Under the pieces are notes generated by a model that worked only from the letters and a program-made list of their open reading frames with translations, was not told the DNA's origin and made no database searches. Below are positions 59,690 through 64,000 of a stretch of DNA of 64,000 bases, in pieces. Position numbers and translations under genes: made by a program. The stretch is from Corylus avellana (lineage: Eukaryota > Streptophyta > Magnoliopsida > Fagales > Betulaceae), in NCBI RefSeq assembly GCF_901000735.1, contig NC_081543.1, positions 23,951,515 to 24,015,514 on the forward strand. The letters run 5' to 3'. Positions within the stretch are counted from its first letter, which is position 1, and each line of letters begins with the position of its first letter.

Positions 59690-62600
59690 CATATCATTTC
59701 AACCTCCTCCTCCATAAATATTTCCCGAATAAGAGGGATATTCCACCATTGTGTGTCCTTTTCAATTAAATCACATACCTTAGCTTCATGATCCAACACA
59801 TGAGCTGGAGTTTGGATAGCATGTGTCGTTGGAGATGGCAACCATTTATCACCCCAAATTTTAATGTTCCTCCCGTTTCCCACCCTCCACACCAACCCTT
59901 CTTTGAGCAAATATTTTGCCTTCCAAATATTTCGCCATACATACGAGGGTCTTTTACTCAAAGGAGTATCAAGAAACGAGCCATTGGGATAATACTTTTC
60001 TTTTAAGATCTTGTTTAGCAAGCACCACCTTTGTTTAGCAAGCAACGTTGTATTGAAGCACTCTAAATCACGGAAACCCAATCTCCCTACCATCTTTGCT
60101 TTTCCCATTTTTTCCCAGCTCATCCAAGCCACTTTTTTTTATCATTCTCCTTATTCCCCCACCAAAATTTGGCCATCATAAAATTAATCTCATTGCATAA
60201 GCCTTTTGGGAGTCGAAAAACACTCATAGTGTAGGTAAGTATAGCTTGTACTACTGCCTTCAACAAATCTCTTTCCCTGCATGAGAGAAATTTTTCTTTT
60301 CACCCTTGCATCTTATCCCAAATCCGTCCTTTAATCCTTGAGAGTGAGGAAACTTTGGATCTACCTATAACTACTAGCAGCCCTAAGTATTTTTCATACC
60401 TTTGAGTGCAATTAATTCCTGCCATCGATAGAACTTGATTTCTCGTGTCAGCTCCAGTGTTACGACTAAAGAAAAGGGAGGGCTTGCCTTTGTTGAGAGT
60501 TTGGCCAGAGGCTTTCTCATAATCATCTAACACATTTTGAATACAATACCACTCGATAGTATTCGCTTTGCAAAACAGAAGACTATCGTCTGCAAAGAAA
60601 AGATGATTAATCCTCGTTCCTCCTCATGTCAATGGCAGCCCAGTAATACCCCCTACTCTTTCCATCTTATTAAGCCCTGTACTCAAACCTTCAGCACATA
60701 GAATAAAGAAGTATGGTGATAGCGGATCCCCTTGCCTCAATCCTCTTGAAGGAGTAATTTTTCCATATGGTTTGTCATTTATCAAAACTGAATAGGTCAC
60801 CGTACGAACATAAGTCATCAATATTTGAACCCATCTGTTGGCAATCCCAAACATGCCCACTCAACTCTGCCGTACGCCTTAATCATGTCCAGTTTAAGTG
60901 CCATATACCCATCCTTTCCTTTCAGCCGTGTATCCATAGTGTGTAGAACCTCAAAAGCAATTAGGATATTATCTGTGATCAACCTTCCTGGAATAAAGGC
61001 TCTCTGATTGGGAGATAAAATCTCCCTAGCACCTTCTTCATACGATTTGCTAACACTTTTGGTATGAGCTTGTAAATAATATTACACAGCTAATAGGGTG
61101 AAATTCAGTAAAATGGGTGAAATTTTTTATTTTAAAAATCAAAGTTATGTAAGAGCCTGTTTGAGATTGCGTTTGAGGGGCCTAAAAGTGCTTTTAACAC
61201 TCAAAAAGTCCATTTGAAGAAAAAAAGTACTCGTTTGGTAAAAAAATTAAAAGCACTTTTAAGGGTTCAAAAAGCCTTAAAATGGTCAAAACACACTTTT
61301 GGCAAAAGCTTAAAAATGAAGCTTTTGCCCAAAAGCTCTTTTTGACTTAAAAGTTCTATTTTTCAAACGTAATCCCAAACAGTCTCTAAGTTTCATTAAT
61401 GTCAGCATTACAAATACCACCATTAAGAAAATCAAGCACATTTGCATATACCTCATTCTGGAATGTATCCCAAGCTTTTTGAGAAAAGCAAGTTGAAAAC
61501 CATCAGGACCAGGGGGCTTCAATGGATGCATCTGAGAGAGAGCAAACTCCACATCTTCGGCCACAAATGGTCGCAAAAGCCACCCATTCATCTTTGGAGT
61601 AACCTGAGCCTCAAGACCCTCCAAACAAGCATCTACTCCAACTGTGCCTTTAGTTTGAAATAACTTTTGATAAAATACACGAAGGCTTTGCCAATTTCAT
61701 CCGGTTTGGACCACTCTCGATCTTCATTTTCACAGACTCTCTTAATATGATTGATCCTTTTCCAGTGACTCGCACATGCATGGAAAAAAGGTGTATATCT
61801 GTCCCCATTCTGGTACCAGTGTTATTTTGCTCCCTGCTTCCATTTAATATCTTCATGTTCCAATAATTAGTCAATTTCTATTTGCAGCTGTTTTATGGCC
61901 TCCTAATTCCCATCCCCTTCTCTTTGTTGCAATTGGGCCAATTGCATTGTCCTCTTTTTTACCAATTCCTCTAAGTTCCCATATTTGCGTCTACTCCACC
62001 CTTGAAGCTGTGATTGACACTGCTCAAGGGTTCGTCTCACAGTCCTCATTGCCTTCCCTTGCATGCCCGATCCCTCCCAAGCATCTTGAATTATCTTTCC
62101 ACAATTTGGATCTAGCCACCATCTATATTCAAACTTGAAGCCTTGTCTTCTGCCCCCACAGTCTTGCACCTTCATATCAAACATTACCAACAAAGGGTTG
62201 TGGTCTCATGCCCTTGTAGCAAGAACAACTACCTCCGCCTCTCTGTGATGCTCACACCAAGTGCTAGTGGCCAAAGCTCTGTCTAATCTCACCTATGTAA
62301 TTATACCATCAGTTCGTTTGTTAGTCAAAGTGTGCCGTGGCCCATTGTATCCAAGATCAGCCAGAAAGCAATCCTCCAAAGCAAGTCTAAAGGCAGCCAT
62401 ATTCCCCTCTCTTTGCCTCGTATCTCCTATTTTTTCCCCTTGATGTGTTATTTCGTTAAAATCTCCTACACACAACCAAGAAACCGGTGAAAAGGACTTA
62501 AGATGCTTCTGCAGATCCTAAGACTCTTTCCTCTTTGAGGTATCTAGGTTACCATAGAAGCCTGTAAATTTCGAAGGTGCGCCCTCCTTGGTTCTCTTCA

Positions 62601-62874
62601 CAATGGCATTAATATGCCTTCGTGAATAATTCTAAATTTCCAATTCATTGTCGTCCTTCCATAAAAGTGCGAGTCCTCGACTCCTCCCCACTGGGTCTAC
62701 TGCAAACATTCCTGCATACCCAAGCTTGACCCTAATCCATTCCATCCTACGTTTGTTGCTAATTGTTTCCATTAGAAACAAAAAGCTGGGTTTCTTCTCC
62801 TTAATCATTTGGCTAAGGTCTCAAACTGTCCGAGGGTTCCCATGCCCTCGGCAATTCCAACTTATGAGGCTCAT
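59690..62874 (-). pseudogene. LINE 2 ORF2 5' part: endonuclease and reverse transcriptase
   Basis: ATG 62874 starts SLISWNCRGHGNPRTV then TGA. The endonuclease continues with RSRGLALLW and LCVGDFNEITHQGEK. The RT has PLKPPGPDGF, then, beyond the MITE, FIPGRLITDNILIAFE and GLRQGDPLSPYFF, and an intact FADD active-site box near 60585. Next come FWWGNK-like sequence, RLGFRDLECFNTTLLAKQ and WRVGNGRNIKIWGDKWLP. Numerous TGA/TAG stops and frameshifts. Confidence 0.82.
61153..61386. mobile_element. Harbinger-like MITE, 234 bp, in the LINE 2 reverse transcriptase
   Basis: The ends gagcctgtttgagattgcgttt and aaacgtaatcccaaacagtctc are inverted copies (about 19 of 22), and TAA flanks both sides (61150-61152, 61387-61389). 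This fits the PIF/Harbinger superfamily. The related degraded copy is at 5901-6140. Confidence 0.85.
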
Positions 62875-62942
62875 TGGGCTTGGCGGGGTTGTTGAACAGC
62901 CTCCGCCAATCCATTAGTACACTTAACCTTTTGATTCGACAC

Positions 62943-64000
62943 CTACTTACTCTTCTTCCTTTGGTCCCTACCCTCTCTGTCTATCCCCTCAATATTGATT
63001 TTCTTCTTATTTTTATTTCGTACCTGCTGCAACGAACAGTCCCCTTGCCATTCTCTTCCATGAGCTTGGTGTTTCCACTTCATCACTGTCCACCCCTTAT
63101 CGCCTTGTACATTCCCCACTCCCTCTTCCATCACCATTGGAGTCACACCATCAAGATTTCCCTCTGTCACCAGAATTTCTATGGCTTCAATAGGTTCCTC
63201 ATAGCTTTTTACCATTTTCTGTTCACCCTCCTTTTCCCCTCCACGAGACCCCATCCCCATGGTAGAAGCCTCAGAGTTCTCCTTTGTAATGTTCTCCTGC
63301 ATGGACACATCCTTGGTCTCACGTGTCCTTTCCTTATTTAGTATAGTCCCTACCTTCAGAGCCACACCACCTCCCTTCTGCCCACCCCACTTATCCATAC
63401 TCTTTTCATTCAATCGCCCTTCCAAGTCATTAGAGAAATTGTCCAGCTGGTGATCCGTGGTAACAGATGTTGCCTTATAAACTGCCACACTCCTCTCCTT
63501 ATTATGGAAATAATCTCCAGACCCGTTACTCTCTTCATGCCCAGAACGACAACCACTCCTAGGGTTTCCACTATTTGCGGAATCTACCTTGTAGGTATTC
63601 ACCTTCCTTCTTGATGCACCATCAGTGCTCCTATCCTCCTCCTGGAAATGTCCTCCTCCCGAGTTACCGCCTGTCCTCCTCTGCGGATCCTCCACCTTGA
63701 GCCATACACCCTATCCTTTGCGTCCCTCTTCCTCATATCATTGTTGGGATGTCTTCACAGAGCAACCTTTCTTCCCATGCAGGATTCTACCGCAATGAAA
63801 GCAAAAGAGTGGGAGTTTCTCATACTTAAAAGACACCCAATACTCCTTCCCCCCCATTGTTAACGCCTTGTTGCGCTCCAGAGGATTGTGTAAGGCGATA
63901 CTCACCCTGAGTCGCAAGCATCTTCCCAACCACCTCCATCTCCAACCACATCAAAGTCTTCAAGGATTCCATGGGATCATCCAATCTTAGTGCACACCCC
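62943..64000 (-). pseudogene. LINE 2 ORF1 (C-terminal part, CCHC knuckle)
   Basis: At 63929-63738 the minus strand reads KEYWVSFKYEKLPLFCFHC and the knuckle CFHCGRILHGKKGC, then a stop. From 63695 to 62943 a long basic, Gly/Ser-rich stretch forms the ORF1 tail. The start of ORF1 lies outside the window. Confidence 0.75.

Larger units (their letters stand above)
56729..64000 (-). mobile_element. Second L1-type LINE, cut by the window edge
   Basis: On the minus strand: ORF1 (continuing beyond 64000), ORF2 from ATG 62874, and a poly(A) tail at the T run 56729-56744. It is interrupted by a MITE (61153-61386) and a 1.9-kb long-TIR element (57796-59689). Domain order matches the LINE at 6608-17560, but the sequences differ clearly, so it is a separate insertion of a related family. 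Many stops and frame changes make it inactive. Confidence 0.85.

Overview
The window is nuclear DNA from a eudicot plant, probably woody; the exact lineage cannot be read from it. The genes are split by AT-rich introns with GT-AG borders. The two best recognised genes are a phytochrome-signalling SPA protein and a plant MLKL. The intergenic space is filled with plant L1 LINEs, a Ty3/gypsy chromovirus, a CACTA element, Mutator-type inverted-repeat elements and MITEs. A run of exactly 100 N at 53738-53837 marks an assembly gap.

Layout. 1-5.9 kb: a broken polyprenol-reductase-like first exon, then a three-exon gene for an unrecognised 481-aa acidic/coiled-coil protein. 5.9-17.6 kb: a decayed L1 LINE (minus strand) split by a complete 5,258-bp Ty3/gypsy element with 436-bp LTRs and a CATTC target duplication. 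17.6-20.4 kb: AT-rich DNA with a GC-richer island holding two G-boxes. 20.4-28.6 kb: a SPA2-type gene (plus strand, seven coding exons, 1,069 aa). 29.3-32.6 kb: an MLKL-type gene (minus strand, two coding exons, 744 aa) whose last exon is mostly a four-copy 15-residue repeat. 33-37.6 kb: intergenic DNA with an inverted-repeat element and a hAT-like element.

37,660-54,193 is one 16.5-kb CACTA (En/Spm) transposon with CACTACAAGAAA ends and a CTT target duplication. It carries a TNP2-type transposase with two apparent frameshifts, a seven-exon Transposase_24 gene whose exons all join in phase, a plus-strand plant transposon protein gene, three consecutive phosphofructokinase exons with introns still in place, a probable ATAD3 exon, and several arrays of a CGATCGATCG palindrome.

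54.4-55.7 kb is a Mutator-type element with a 9-bp target duplication. 56.7-64 kb is a second L1 LINE, truncated by the window edge and interrupted by a 1.9-kb element with ~125-bp inverted ends and by a 234-bp MITE.

The two host genes with a recognisable role act in light signalling (SPA2, with COP1) and in immunity/cell death (MLKL). Nothing suggests that they work together. Most of the rest is layered transposon history: LINE, then gypsy; LINE, then MITE and long-TIR element; host exons, then CACTA.
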